From the NCBI RefSeq assembly GCF_023264675.1, contig NZ_JAHFVG010000018.1, positions 41,254-105,253 on the forward strand: a stretch of 64,000 bases of DNA, given 5' to 3'. The notes below the pieces were generated by a model. The model was given only the letters and a program-made list of their open reading frames with translations, did not search any database and was not told the DNA's origin. Of the stretch, positions 1 to 10,053 are shown piece by piece. Positions within the stretch are counted from its first letter, which is position 1. Each line of letters begins with the position of its first letter. Source of the stretch: Rhodococcus sp. (in: high G+C Gram-positive bacteria) (lineage in GTDB: Bacteria > Actinomycetota > Actinomycetes > Mycobacteriales > Mycobacteriaceae). The translations under genes and the position numbers were made by a program.

Positions 1-162
1 CTCCTCGATCGATACGCCATTACGATCTCCCGGAGGAAACCCGACCTTGTCGAAGAAGCCCGAATCCAGCGACGGATCGTTGGCCTCGTGCTCGGTCCAC
101 GGATTGATCAAGATATCGATGGCCCCGTAGCTACGCTCGACGGGATTACTGTCTGTGCTCAT
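1..162 (-). CDS. Amidohydrolase-like protein, N-terminal part only (runs off window)
   Basis: Minus-strand reading from ATG at 162: MSTDSNPVERSYGAIDILINPWTEHEANDPSLDSGFFDKVGFPPGDRNGVSIEE, open to window edge; resembles N-termini of amidohydrolase_2-type proteins. Confidence 0.5.
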   Translation of the reverse strand, partial: MSTDSNPVERSYGAIDILINPWTEHEANDPSLDSGFFDKVGFPPGDRNGVSIEE

Positions 163-218
163 TACATCCTTCTCCAGTAATTACAGAAACATGGACAAAC
201 CAAGAGGACACAGTCCAC

Positions 219-1277
219 TCAGCTCTCGGAAGCTTCGACCTCACGACGTTTACGTCGCTGATTGAGGTTGCGTGCGTAAATAACCGCGATAATCAGTGCA
301 GCGCCGTTGAAGACGTTGGTGACCCACACTTCTGCACCCGCGAGCTGTAGGCCCTGCACACCGGTGCCCAGCAGGTAGACCGCCAGGAACGTGCCCCAGA
401 CGTTGAACCGTCCGAGCTTGAACTGGGTTGTGCCCAGGAATGCTGCGGCGAACACCGGCAGCATGTACTGCGGGCCGATGTTCTGGTTCACCGAGTTGAG
501 GCTCGAAGCAAGGAGAACGCCGGCGAGACTGGCCATCGCACCCGAGAACACAAGGCCGCCGATTACGAAGCGCCTGGTTCGGATGCCTGCCAGTCGCGCG
601 GCATCCGGGTTGGCACCGCTGGCGAAGCACCGACGACCGAGCGGGGTGTGCTCGAGTGCGTACCACACGATGACGGCACCGATCAGCGCGTACACGAACA
701 TGATCGGGACACCAAAGAACGACTGCCCTGTGATTGCCGTGAACGAACTCGAGAACGGTCCGACGTACTCACCGGAGGAGATGAACGCCGCGCCGCCCTG
801 CAGGAGCGCCACCGTGCCGAGCGTCGCGATGAAGCTGTCGACGCCGAGGAAGCCGACCAGGCAACCGTTGAAGGCACCGACGAGCGTGCCTATCACCAGT
901 GTCACCAGAATGGCTGGGACGACACCCAACTGGGGTCCCTGCGTCATGAGCAAGCCGACCACGATGGCGGAGAAACCGGCGTTCTGGGCGAACGACAGGT
1001 CGTAGGCGCCGGCCGCCAGCGACACCAGCAGCCCGAGCGCAAGCAAAGCGATGATCGCGTTGGAGCCCGCAATGGTGCTCCACGTCGAGCTGGTGAGGAA
1101 GGACTCCGGCACCCAGAGCGAGAACAACACGAGCATCGCAACGAACGCGACGATGCCCGAGAAGCGCCCGATTCCGATCTGTTTGAATCCGCCCGTGCGT
1201 GCCGGGCTCTCGGACGGGGGAACCTTGCCCGGCTCGCCGGCCGCTCGTACCTCGTGGGGGTCGATCACTTCAGACAT
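219..1277 (-). CDS. RbsC-like sugar-type ABC transporter permease
   Basis: 352 aa, multiple hydrophobic segments, GxxxGxxNGxLVxxLGxxxFIATLGT motif typical of BPD_transp_2 permeases; overlaps the upstream ATPase gene by 8 bp. Confidence 0.93.
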   Translation of the reverse strand: MSEVIDPHEVRAAGEPGKVPPSESPARTGGFKQIGIGRFSGIVAFVAMLVLFSLWVPESFLTSSTWSTIAGSNAIIALLALGLLVSLAAGAYDLSFAQNAGFSAIVVGLLMTQGPQLGVVPAILVTLVIGTLVGAFNGCLVGFLGVDSFIATLGTVALLQGGAAFISSGEYVGPFSSSFTAITGQSFFGVPIMFVYALIGAVIVWYALEHTPLGRRCFASGANPDAARLAGIRTRRFVIGGLVFSGAMASLAGVLLASSLNSVNQNIGPQYMLPVFAAAFLGTTQFKLGRFNVWGTFLAVYLLGTGVQGLQLAGAEVWVTNVFNGAALIIAVIYARNLNQRRKRREVEASES

Positions 1278-2820
1278 GGCTGGCCCTTTCGGCCGATGGT
1301 GTGTTCGTTCTCAGCATTTCTCGAAGTAGGTGATCGACTGTCAGCTTCTCGCCACTCAGTGATGTACCGACTCGGCCCTCTCGCACGACATAGATTCGGT
1401 CGCACACTCCACAGGCCTCCTCGAGATCGGATGTAACAAAAATGACGGCTGCACCGTCGGCGACCACGTGGTTGAGCGCCTCGTAGATCGTGCTTTTCGC
1501 CCCGACGTCGACGCCAGCGGTGGGATCTTCCAGCAGGAAGACCTGCGCCTTGGCGCGGAGCCAGCGGGCAATCATCACCTTCTGCCGGTTGCCGCCGCTC
1601 AGCGATGACAGCACGGCCTCGGGATCGCGCGGTTTCACCTCGACCTGATCGAGGAACGGCGCAACGTCAGCTCCTTCGTCGCGACCTCCCAGCCAGTGCA
1701 GCGGCCCGCGGCCCACGATCTTGGGAAGGGTGATGTTCTCGCGTAGTGTCCAATCCTGGACTCCACCAAGCCGTTTGGTGTCACCCGGGACAAAGGCTAG
1801 ACCGTGCCGGATGCTCTCGGCCGGCGAACGAGGATCGATGGCGTTCCCGCTCAAACGAACCTCGCCTCCCGCCTTCTTACGTGCGGCATAGATCAGCGGT
1901 AGGACTTCCTCGACTCCGGACCCGGCAACGCCGACGATGCCAACCTTCTCCCCCGCGTGCACCGAACCGGAGAAATCGAGGAGTCGGCCGCCGCGCAAAC
2001 CCTTGACCTCGAGCACGACCTCGGCCTGCGGCGGCGTTGCCGCTTCCGGATACAGGTCCTCGAGTGGCCGTCCCAGAATCATTTCGACCAATCCGTCGTG
2101 GTCGAGTCCTTCGACGTCTCGCGTACCTACCATGTGGCCGTCGTGGAGCGCACTGACCCGATCAGCCAACTCGAAGACCTCACCGAGCCGGTGAGTGACG
2201 TACAAAATCGTTCCCCCACGGGATTTCACGTCTCGAAGCATCGCGAACAAGCGATCCTTGTCCTGAGCCGTCAGAGAAGCCGTCGGCTCGTCGAGCACCA
2301 ACACACCAGCGGCAGCATCACCGTGGTAGAGCGCCCGAACAATCGCCGTCATGGTCTGCTGTGCCGGGGTCAAGGACATCAGCGGCTGCCCGGCGTCCAA
2401 CTCGATGCCGTACTCGGACAGGATCTTCTGCGCCCTACGACGCTCCTTCCGATCGGACAACCACCAACGTCCTCCGTAGCCACCGCCGCCGAGTGCCAGG
2501 TTGTCGACCACCGTCAGGTCGTCGATCAAAGCCAAGTCCTGGTGGATGAACCGCAAACCGGCCTCGTGGGCCGACGACGCCGAACCGAGCTCGAAAGCCT
2601 TGCCGTCGAGAAAACCCTCTCCCGACTGGTGATCCGGCGAGTGGTAGCCGGCCAGAATCTTGATCATCGTCGACTTGCCGGAGCCGTTCTGCCCGAGCAG
2701 GCAATGAATTTCACCCGCTCGCAAGTCGAAGCTGACGTCCTGGAGTGCGCGCTGACCCTGAAATGTCTTCGAGACACCTCGTACCGAAAGTTTCGTCATC
2801 GGATAACCCATCCACTCCAC
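1270..2820 (-). CDS. RbsA/MglA-like sugar ABC transporter ATP-binding protein (two ATPase domains)
   Basis: Walker A GQNGSGKST, signature LSGGNRQKV, tandem ABC domains. Confidence 0.95.
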   Translation of the reverse strand: MEWMGYPMTKLSVRGVSKTFQGQRALQDVSFDLRAGEIHCLLGQNGSGKSTMIKILAGYHSPDHQSGEGFLDGKAFELGSASSAHEAGLRFIHQDLALIDDLTVVDNLALGGGGYGGRWWLSDRKERRRAQKILSEYGIELDAGQPLMSLTPAQQTMTAIVRALYHGDAAAGVLVLDEPTASLTAQDKDRLFAMLRDVKSRGGTILYVTHRLGEVFELADRVSALHDGHMVGTRDVEGLDHDGLVEMILGRPLEDLYPEAATPPQAEVVLEVKGLRGGRLLDFSGSVHAGEKVGIVGVAGSGVEEVLPLIYAARKKAGGEVRLSGNAIDPRSPAESIRHGLAFVPGDTKRLGGVQDWTLRENITLPKIVGRGPLHWLGGRDEGADVAPFLDQVEVKPRDPEAVLSSLSGGNRQKVMIARWLRAKAQVFLLEDPTAGVDVGAKSTIYEALNHVVADGAAVIFVTSDLEEACGVCDRIYVVREGRVGTSLSGEKLTVDHLLREMLRTNTPSAERASHV

Positions 2821-2866
2821 GTAGTCGAACCGAGCCCTGCGCTACGCCCGAAACCGCATTCGGCGC

Positions 2867-4000
2867 TCAACCGCCGACGCCCCAAGCTGTTTGGAACGCA
2901 GCCTTGTAGTTCGGCGGCGCATACATGTCCAGTTGCAGGTTGTCCTGGGTGATCACGCGAATCGAAGCCACGGGCGCGGGATCGACTCGGTCGCCCACCG
3001 AATTCCGTGCCAACGCATCGGCTGCACGCCACCAGTAGGCAGGCCCGTCGCCGCCGATCCAGACATTCGGCATACCCTGCTCCAGTTGCGCGACCTGCGA
3101 TTCTCCCGATGGGTCGATGCTCACGACCTTGACCCTGTCCGACAACCCTGCAGCCCCCAGTGCTTGATCTACCCCTGGCATGAGGTCGGGAGACTGGAAT
3201 GCCAGGTAGTCGATGTTCGGATTTCGCTGCAGAGCGGCGATGATCGTCTGCGAATTCTCCTGCGGGGTCTTTGCGTAACCGACGTTGATGTCGTGGACTG
3301 CCGTGTTCGGCGAGATCCGTGCGAGCTCGTCCGTCGTTGCCCCACCCGCAATACGGTTGGCGTCGATCGTCTTGTCCCCCACAACGCCGACCTCGGTCGC
3401 CGCTCCGGCGTCGGCTGTGATGAACGCAGCCTCCGCCTTGCCGTTGGCGGCGAGGACGGGCGCGCAATTGACGCACGAGACAAAGCCTTCCGGCGGCGCC
3501 TCGAGGGCGGACGCCACATCGACCAGCACAACCCCGTCGGCCTTCGCCTGCTCGATCTCAGCAGCAATTACGTCCGTCGGGTACACGAACAAGATCGCCA
3601 AGGCCTCGGGCTTGGCCTGCAACGCCTGCCGCACGGCCGTCACGAAACCGGATGGGCCCTGCGCCAGGTCGTAGGTGTACTCCGTGCTTTCCCAACCGAG
3701 AGCGGTGGCGGCCTCTTCGAATTGGCCGGGGTGACAGGAGTTGACCGTGCAGGTCACCGAGGCGACTTTCATCCCCTTCTCGGGGGCCTTCGACAACGGT
3801 TCGACGACCAACGGTGGGTTCGAGGTGTAGTTCTCGACCTCGACCTTCGCCTGGTCCACTGCGGCTGCGTCCTCCGCCGAAAGCGGACCGGAAGCCCCAC
3901 TGTCGGTGCTGCTGCAGGCGGCGAGACCGATGGCCACAAGCGTCGCGCCTGCCAGCATCCTGGCCCGCCGGGCCCGAACAGAGGCGGCTTCGCTTGTCAT
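2867..4000 (-). CDS. Periplasmic-binding (sugar-type) ABC transporter substrate-binding lipoprotein
   Basis: Lipobox LVAIGLAACSS; Peripla_BP-like body; adjacent to ABC ATPase and permease; start set at MTSEAAS. Confidence 0.88.
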   Translation of the reverse strand: MTSEAASVRARRARMLAGATLVAIGLAACSSTDSGASGPLSAEDAAAVDQAKVEVENYTSNPPLVVEPLSKAPEKGMKVASVTCTVNSCHPGQFEEAATALGWESTEYTYDLAQGPSGFVTAVRQALQAKPEALAILFVYPTDVIAAEIEQAKADGVVLVDVASALEAPPEGFVSCVNCAPVLAANGKAEAAFITADAGAATEVGVVGDKTIDANRIAGGATTDELARISPNTAVHDINVGYAKTPQENSQTIIAALQRNPNIDYLAFQSPDLMPGVDQALGAAGLSDRVKVVSIDPSGESQVAQLEQGMPNVWIGGDGPAYWWRAADALARNSVGDRVDPAPVASIRVITQDNLQLDMYAPPNYKAAFQTAWGVGG

Positions 4001-4190
4001 GGAAGGCAACCCGCGCTCGAAAACTCGGTGAAGGCCTACACGTCTTGATGTCATGCGAGTCACATTCCCTCTCCGAAGAGTCCGGAGCAATTACAAATTT
4101 CACCAACTTTGGACAACGGGTTGTAAGTCGAACAAGGCCGATCGGCGTGGAACTTGCAGGTAGCCCGGCCGAAACCGCGTGCGTGCAGGA

Positions 4191-5588
4191 TCAGGATGGT
4201 TCGGAGCTCGTCCGCTGCGCGATCAGCACCATTTCGGCTACATCGACAACTTTGACGCGCGGACGTTCTCCCGGGACCCCGGCTGCCTTCTCGTGCGCAT
4301 CGATCGCTTTCCATCCGTCCCAGGTGACAATTCCCGGGTTCCGGACACGAAGCCAGGCCTCGATGTCGTCCCCGGTTGCCACGGATGACGGTTCGTTGAG
4401 TCGGTCGGCGGCAGCGTCCTCGAGCAGTCGCCCGACGGTATCGGCCGCGTCCTTCTTGTTGGTGCCCAGCACCCCCGACGGGCCTCTTTTGATCCAGCCC
4501 ACGACGTACTCTCCGGCGAGGTGTCCGCCCTCACCGTCCGATACACGGCCGTCCACGTTGCTGATCAGTCCGCGCCGCTCGTCGAAGGGAACCCCGGGCA
4601 ACGGACGTCCGCGATAGCCGATCGAACGCAACACCAGGCTGCAATCGATGATCTCTTCCTCACCCGTGGCGATCGCCACGAGATTTCCGTTCTCGTCGGT
4701 CTCGATTCGGTTGCGTGCCACACGAACTCCGGTCACCGACGATCCGTCCTGGGCGCCCACGAGCTCCACCGGCGAGGTCAGGAAGCGCAATTCGATCCGA
4801 CGCGGCTTGCCCTGCGGCACTCGCTGCGAGTATTCGGTGAGAATCTCGACATTACGTCGCGCGTTGCGGTCCCCGTGCTCCTCGAGCCAGGCGGCCGAGT
4901 CCGCATCCAGAACTACTTCCTCCGGCCTGACGATCACATCGGCCTCGCTCAGCTCGCCGAGTTCGAGCAGTTCCGGATTGGTGAAAGCGGCTTGGGCTGG
5001 GCTGCGCCGGCCCAGAACCACCACTCGCTTGACTCCGGCGACATCGAGCCCATGCACTGCGTGGTCTGCAGTGTCCGTTCGGGCGATCGTCGCCGAATCC
5101 AGCATGAGCATGCGGGCGACATCCATCGCCACATTCCCGTTTCCGATGACCACCGCGCAGTCCCCGGAAAGGTTGAACTCCAGTGCGGCATGGTCCGGGT
5201 GGCCGTTGTACCAGGCAACGAATTCGGTTGCAGAGTGCGAGCCCGACAAGTCCTCACCGGCGATCCCCAGGCGGTTGTCGCTCGACGTCCCGACGGCATA
5301 GATGACCGCGTGGTACCGAGACAACAGTTCGCCCCGCGTCACGTCCCGACCGAATTTCACGCCGCCGAAGAACCGAAATCCTGGGTGCGTAGCGGTCTTT
5401 TCGTAGCGGTGCGTGATCAGCTTGATCTTGGGATGGTCCGGTGCCACGCCCGCGCGCACGAGACCGAATGGCGTTGGGAGGGCGTCGTAAAGATCAACCT
5501 CGAACCCTTCGGCCAACAGAGCCTCGGTCGAAAAAAACCCAGCCGGGCCGGCCCCGATTACCGCGATCCGCCGCAGTGTTTCAGTCAT
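4191..5588 (-). CDS. FprA-like ferredoxin-NADP+ reductase
   Basis: IAVIGAGPAGFF, LVRAGVAPDHPKIK, VVIGNGNVAMDVARML, VVGWIKRGPSGVLGTNKKDA motifs; start at MTETLRRIAVIG. Confidence 0.93.
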   Translation of the reverse strand: MTETLRRIAVIGAGPAGFFSTEALLAEGFEVDLYDALPTPFGLVRAGVAPDHPKIKLITHRYEKTATHPGFRFFGGVKFGRDVTRGELLSRYHAVIYAVGTSSDNRLGIAGEDLSGSHSATEFVAWYNGHPDHAALEFNLSGDCAVVIGNGNVAMDVARMLMLDSATIARTDTADHAVHGLDVAGVKRVVVLGRRSPAQAAFTNPELLELGELSEADVIVRPEEVVLDADSAAWLEEHGDRNARRNVEILTEYSQRVPQGKPRRIELRFLTSPVELVGAQDGSSVTGVRVARNRIETDENGNLVAIATGEEEIIDCSLVLRSIGYRGRPLPGVPFDERRGLISNVDGRVSDGEGGHLAGEYVVGWIKRGPSGVLGTNKKDAADTVGRLLEDAAADRLNEPSSVATGDDIEAWLRVRNPGIVTWDGWKAIDAHEKAAGVPGERPRVKVVDVAEMVLIAQRTSSEPS

Positions 5589-5732
5589 TTCATTCCTCCG
5601 CGGGCGTACGTCGTAGCGTTGTCGCCCGGTTCGGGCCTGACAACCCGGGCAAAGCCGTGAAGCTTGCCGAGACAATTCGAGTTGGTCTTCATGGTGTGCA
5701 GCCTCTTGTTTCGGTAAGCCCTGACGGCGCTA

Positions 5733-6134
5733 TCAGGAAATCTGGGCAGCGTGGTCACGGATGATCTCGGCCTCGCCGGTCACGACCACATCTCCCCGTT
5801 GCGTTTCGGCCCAGATCTCGAGCCGTTGGCCGTCCTCGGTCTCGGACAGAACTCGTGCCCGACAGGTCAGCACGTCGCCGACCCTGACCATTGCCCGAAA
5901 CCTGACCGAAAGACGCCGCACGAAGGCGGCGCCCTCGACACTGCCGGCGTACTGGCCCAGCAGGCCCATGCTCAACATCCCGTGCGCGATGATCCCGTCG
6001 AGGCCCATTTTGCGGGCGGTGTCCTCGTCCAGATGGATCGGGTTGAAGTCTCCCGACGCCCCGGCGTACTTGATCAGATCCAAGCGCGTGATCGGCGGGT
6101 GCTGCAGGTCGGGAAGTTGCGTGTTCTCGCTCAT
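5733..6134 (-). CDS. MaoC-like (R)-specific enoyl-CoA hydratase subunit
   Basis: YAGASGDFNPIHLDEDTARKMGLDGIIAHGML hydratase-2 motif. Confidence 0.9.
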   Translation of the reverse strand: MSENTQLPDLQHPPITRLDLIKYAGASGDFNPIHLDEDTARKMGLDGIIAHGMLSMGLLGQYAGSVEGAAFVRRLSVRFRAMVRVGDVLTCRARVLSETEDGQRLEIWAETQRGDVVVTGEAEIIRDHAAQIS

Positions 6135-6544
6135 CGGACGATCAACGTCATGCGTTCGGTCAATACCAGGTTCTCGTCATCGTCTCGGCCCGTAGTTTCG
6201 ATCACCACAACCGTCACCTTTCCCAACCGCGTGGTTTTCTCGGTGACCTGGGCAACCTCGGCGACGCAGGTCAGCTCGTCTCCGGTGCGCAACGGACGCT
6301 CGTAGATGTACTCCTGCTCGCCGTGCAGAATTCTTGCCGGGTCGATCAGGTTCAGCCCCGGGGCCGGCAATTGCAGCGTCGTCGGAAACGTCGGCGGCAC
6401 CGTCACTTCGACGCCCTCGTCTTCCACCGGGGAACCCAACGCATCGAGAAACCGCAGCACTACACCCTTTTCGACGCGTAGGCGCCGCGCTTTCGATCTG
6501 GCACCGATCGTCACGAGATCAGCGGTAGTCGACTCGGTTGTCAT
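6131..6544 (-). CDS. MaoC N-terminal/FAS1-like dehydratase-domain protein, partner of the adjacent MaoC
   Basis: VPPTFPTTLQL...ILHGEQEYIYERPLRTGDELTC hot-dog pattern; start/stop overlap with the downstream MaoC gene. Confidence 0.85.
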   Translation of the reverse strand: MTTESTTADLVTIGARSKARRLRVEKGVVLRFLDALGSPVEDEGVEVTVPPTFPTTLQLPAPGLNLIDPARILHGEQEYIYERPLRTGDELTCVAEVAQVTEKTTRLGKVTVVVIETTGRDDDENLVLTERMTLIVR

Positions 6545-6571
6545 TGCGCACCCTCGCGCCGTGCTCGCACG

Positions 6572-6883
6572 TCACTTGCCTTCGGCGGGTGTGTTCGACA
6601 CGTTGTGAGCGCTGGCGTAGGCGTCGACCAAGGCATCGACCTGCTCGGTTCCTTCCAACACCGCCGCGTTGATCTGCACGAACTCCGAAAGCGCATCGGG
6701 GAGTTCGTCATCGGGGTAGATGGCTTCCACCGGGCACTCGGGCACACAGGCTCCGCAATCGATGCAGGATTCCGGGTCGATGACCCGCATCCGCCCGTGC
6801 GCGGAGATGCAGTCGACGGGGCACACCTGGATGCAGGAGTTGTCCATGATGTCGATGCACGCTTCACTGATGATGTAGGGCAT
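6572..6883 (-). CDS. 7Fe/FdxA-type ferredoxin
   Basis: CIQVCPVDCI and CIDCGACVPECPVEAI cysteine clusters. Confidence 0.93.
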   Translation of the reverse strand: MPYIISEACIDIMDNSCIQVCPVDCISAHGRMRVIDPESCIDCGACVPECPVEAIYPDDELPDALSEFVQINAAVLEGTEQVDALVDAYASAHNVSNTPAEGK

Positions 6884-6956
6884 TTTCTCTTCTCCTCACT
6901 TCGGGCTCGCAGCGGCGGGTATCACCACTACTGATCGGTTGCTGAACCCAGCCGCC

Positions 6957-7142
6957 CTACGCGGTTACGCGGATGGCCATCGCCGGGCAGTTGGTTTCGG
7001 CCGACCGCAGAGCGTCCTCGGACGCATCTGTGGCATCCGTGACATACGCGATTCCGTCATCGTCCTGCGCGAACGCAGTCGGGGCGGCCCTGATGCATTC
7101 TGCGGCAGACACACACATCGTGCGATCGAGTTCGACGTTCAT
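6957..7142 (-). CDS. 3Fe-4S ferredoxin (P450-type)
   Basis: 61 aa; CVSAAECIRAAPTAF ... NCPAMAI. Confidence 0.93.
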   Translation of the reverse strand: MNVELDRTMCVSAAECIRAAPTAFAQDDDGIAYVTDATDASEDALRSAETNCPAMAIRVTA

Positions 7143-7186
7143 TGGTCCTCCAAGTGGTTGAAATGCTCGTACGGTGTCATGCGCAG

Positions 7187-9328
7187 TCAGTCGGAAGTAA
7201 CCGCGCGGCCATCGAGTCCGGTTGCGCCGTCCGCGGTTACGAGCAGCGGGTTGATTTCGATGTCCTCGATTCCTGGAGTCCGAGCTATGACCACAGAAAG
7301 ACGCGACAGCGCCTCCGCGGCGGCGCGGAGAGCAACAGCTGGGCGCCCACGATGACCGGTCAAGAGGGAGATTCCTCGAAGCGAGCGGATCAGCTGCTCG
7401 GCAGCATCGACGTCGAGGGGTGCCAACTGCACCGCGACGTCGTCCAACAGTTCCGAGTAGACGCCGCCCATTCCCACCAGCACGGTAGGACCGAACTGGT
7501 GATCGACCTGAGCCCCGAGAATCAGTTCCACCGCACCGCTCGACGACACCATTTCTTCGACCGAGTAGGTCTCCGAGCCGATGTGAGCCATCCGACCGAA
7601 TGCTTCCGCAATCTCTTCCGGGCCGGACAATCCCAGTGCGACTCCGCCGTCGTCCGACTTGTGCATCGAGCCCAACGCCTTGAGTACGACGGGATAGCCC
7701 AGTTCGGCAGCCGCTGCCTGCGCCTGCTCCAACGACGTGACCGAAGAGGCCCGCGCGAAGGTTATGCCTGCTTCGGTCAGGAACTGACGCACGGTGAAGT
7801 AGTCTGTGTCGGGCAAAGGCTCGCCTGCGACGAGAGATTCCGGGATCGAGTGGCAGCCCTCGGCGGCTTTCACGGCCAAACCGACTGCCCGAGCTACCGA
7901 ATCGACTGAACGGAAGACCGGGGACCCGCCGGCTTCGATGATGCTCGCGGTCGGCAACGCGGGATCGAAGAATGCACCGTAGGCCGGCACTCCGGTCTTG
8001 CTGGACGCATCGACGTAGACCTGAGCCCCTGCGTGGTCGTTGCGTGCGTTCTGCCGCAGCCCGTCGAGTTCACCGGCTTCAGGCAAGGGGCCGATCATGC
8101 GCCCGACAACAGAATCCGATCGATCGACTTCCTTCAAGTAGAAGTCGGACGAACTGCCCAGACCGGTGATCACGACGGCATCGACCTCGCCGGACTCCAT
8201 GACCGTCGCCGCAACGTTGGAGATGGCCGAAACCGTTCCCCCCGAACCGATGTCGACGGGGTTCGCCGGCGAGCCAACCTCGTGCACAATCGCACCGAGG
8301 CGCTCCTGCAGTGCCGGGCTGAACTCGGGGACGTCCAATCCTGCTCGCGCCATGGCGTCCGCAGCCATGATGCCCGGTCCGCCGCCCTCGCTGACAACTC
8401 CGATGCGACGGCCCCGAGGCCGTCTCGGTGCAGCCAGCACGCGGACCGTGTCGAGCATGTCCGCGATCGAGTGCACCTGAAGAATGCCCGCGGCGCTGTA
8501 CGCGGCCTGCACCACACGACCGTCACTGAGAAGCGCTCTCGTGTGCGTCATTGCTGCCCGAGCCGTAGCGTCCGTCGGCTCGGCCACCAACGCGACCACC
8601 GGCTTCCCGGCCTCGCGTGCTTCTTCTGCCGCGCGAAGGAAATCCCGGCCGTCACCGAGGGACTCGCAGTACACAGCGATCACGCGAGTGGCCTCATGGT
8701 CGATGAGGTCTCGAACCATGTCCGCGGGCCCGAGGTCCGCGCAGTTTCCCATGGAAACGATGCGAGAGACGCCCAAGCCCGCGTCGGAGACGCCGCGAGC
8801 CATGTCCATACCCAATGCGCCGCTGTGTGACAGGACCGCGACGGATCCGGAGTTGAATCGCCCCCAGGCGTAGAGATCCAGCTCGGACTCCGCGTCCGCC
8901 AGCCCGATGCAGTTGGGGCCGATCAGCACCGCACCCGCTTCTCGGATGCGCGCCGCGACAGCCTTCTCGACGTCATCGGTGATCCCAGCGGTCAGACCGA
9001 GGAACGCACGGGCGCCGACGGCGAGGGCTTCGTCGACGACGTCGGGAACTGTGGCCGCCGGAGTAGCCAGAACCACCAGATCCGGAGCTTCACCGAGGTC
9101 GGCAAACGTCCGGTAGGCGGGACGCCCAGCCACTGTCTCGGCGCCACGGTTCAACAGAAACACGCGGCGTCGGTGCTCACTGACCAGCGCGCCGCGGGCA
9201 ACCGCGTATCCGAACTTGCCGGGCACGTCGGACGCACCGGCGATCACGACGGACTTCGGATTGAAAAGGGGACCGAGATCGCGGGTACCACCAGCGACCG
9301 GAGACGAGGACACATCCGTGACTGTCAT
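7187..9328 (-). CDS. ADP-forming acyl-CoA synthetase-like protein (CoA-binding + succinyl-CoA ligase-like + ATP-grasp)
   Basis: LFNPKSVVIAGASDVPGKFGYAV; VLIGPNCIGLAD; SHSGALGMDMARG; C-terminal ATP-grasp GYPVVLKALGSMHKSDDGGVALGL. Confidence 0.9.
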   Translation of the reverse strand: MTVTDVSSSPVAGGTRDLGPLFNPKSVVIAGASDVPGKFGYAVARGALVSEHRRRVFLLNRGAETVAGRPAYRTFADLGEAPDLVVLATPAATVPDVVDEALAVGARAFLGLTAGITDDVEKAVAARIREAGAVLIGPNCIGLADAESELDLYAWGRFNSGSVAVLSHSGALGMDMARGVSDAGLGVSRIVSMGNCADLGPADMVRDLIDHEATRVIAVYCESLGDGRDFLRAAEEAREAGKPVVALVAEPTDATARAAMTHTRALLSDGRVVQAAYSAAGILQVHSIADMLDTVRVLAAPRRPRGRRIGVVSEGGGPGIMAADAMARAGLDVPEFSPALQERLGAIVHEVGSPANPVDIGSGGTVSAISNVAATVMESGEVDAVVITGLGSSSDFYLKEVDRSDSVVGRMIGPLPEAGELDGLRQNARNDHAGAQVYVDASSKTGVPAYGAFFDPALPTASIIEAGGSPVFRSVDSVARAVGLAVKAAEGCHSIPESLVAGEPLPDTDYFTVRQFLTEAGITFARASSVTSLEQAQAAAAELGYPVVLKALGSMHKSDDGGVALGLSGPEEIAEAFGRMAHIGSETYSVEEMVSSSGAVELILGAQVDHQFGPTVLVGMGGVYSELLDDVAVQLAPLDVDAAEQLIRSLRGISLLTGHRGRPAVALRAAAEALSRLSVVIARTPGIEDIEINPLLVTADGATGLDGRAVTSD

Positions 9329-10053
9329 GCGCTGACGCCGCCATCGACCGAGATCGTCTGGCCGTTGATGTAGCTTGCGTCGTCGGAGGCCAGGAAGGCC
9401 ACGACCGAAGCGACTTCCTGCGGGGTGCCGAAGCGCTTCAACGGAATCTGCTGTTCCGCAGCCGCGAAACGCTCGGGTGGCATCGTCCGCAGCATCGGCG
9501 TATCGATACCGCCGGGCGCAACGCAGTTGGCGAGAACGCCCTGGCGTGCGGATTCACGCGCCAAGGATCGCGTCAAGCCGCGGATGCCGTGCTTGGCCGC
9601 ACTGTAGTTCGCCTGGCCGAAGCCTCCGCCGGGCGCACTCAGGTTGATGATGCGACCCCAGCCGCGGGTCATACGCAGCAGACCGAGCTGCGAACCCAGG
9701 AACGCGCCACGAAGATGGATCGCGATGACGGTGTCCCACTCGTCCTCGGACATCTTGGCAACAGTTCGGTCGCGTACGACGCCGGCATTGTTGATCACGA
9801 TGTCGACATGGCCGAACTCCTTTTCGGCAGCATCCAGAGCGGCCTGCCACGAGTCGCGCTTGGTGACATCGTGAGCGACTGCCGAAGCCCGGCCGCCTGC
9901 GTCGCGGAGCAAGGTAGCCGTGCTCTCGGCACGCTCCTCGGCGATATCGGTCACCACGACGGCGGCGCCTTCGGCCGACAGACGCTGTGCCATCGCCGTT
10001 CCCAACGCACCGCCACCTCCGGTGACGAATGCAGTGTGTCCCTCGAGTCGCAT
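9325..10053 (-). CDS. SDR-family dehydrogenase
   Basis: TGGGGALGTAMA, NNAGVV, YSAAKHG, SYINGQTISVDGG. Confidence 0.93.
   Translation of the reverse strand: MRLEGHTAFVTGGGGALGTAMAQRLSAEGAAVVVTDIAEERAESTATLLRDAGGRASAVAHDVTKRDSWQAALDAAEKEFGHVDIVINNAGVVRDRTVAKMSEDEWDTVIAIHLRGAFLGSQLGLLRMTRGWGRIINLSAPGGGFGQANYSAAKHGIRGLTRSLARESARQGVLANCVAPGGIDTPMLRTMPPERFAAAEQQIPLKRFGTPQEVASVVAFLASDDASYINGQTISVDGGVSA

Noticed and set aside
1957-2952. Long plus-strand ORF (331 aa) antisense to the ABC ATPase and substrate-binding genes
   Set aside because: Shadow ORF of high-GC coding sequence; Arg/His/Gln-rich translation and clear protein families on the other strand.
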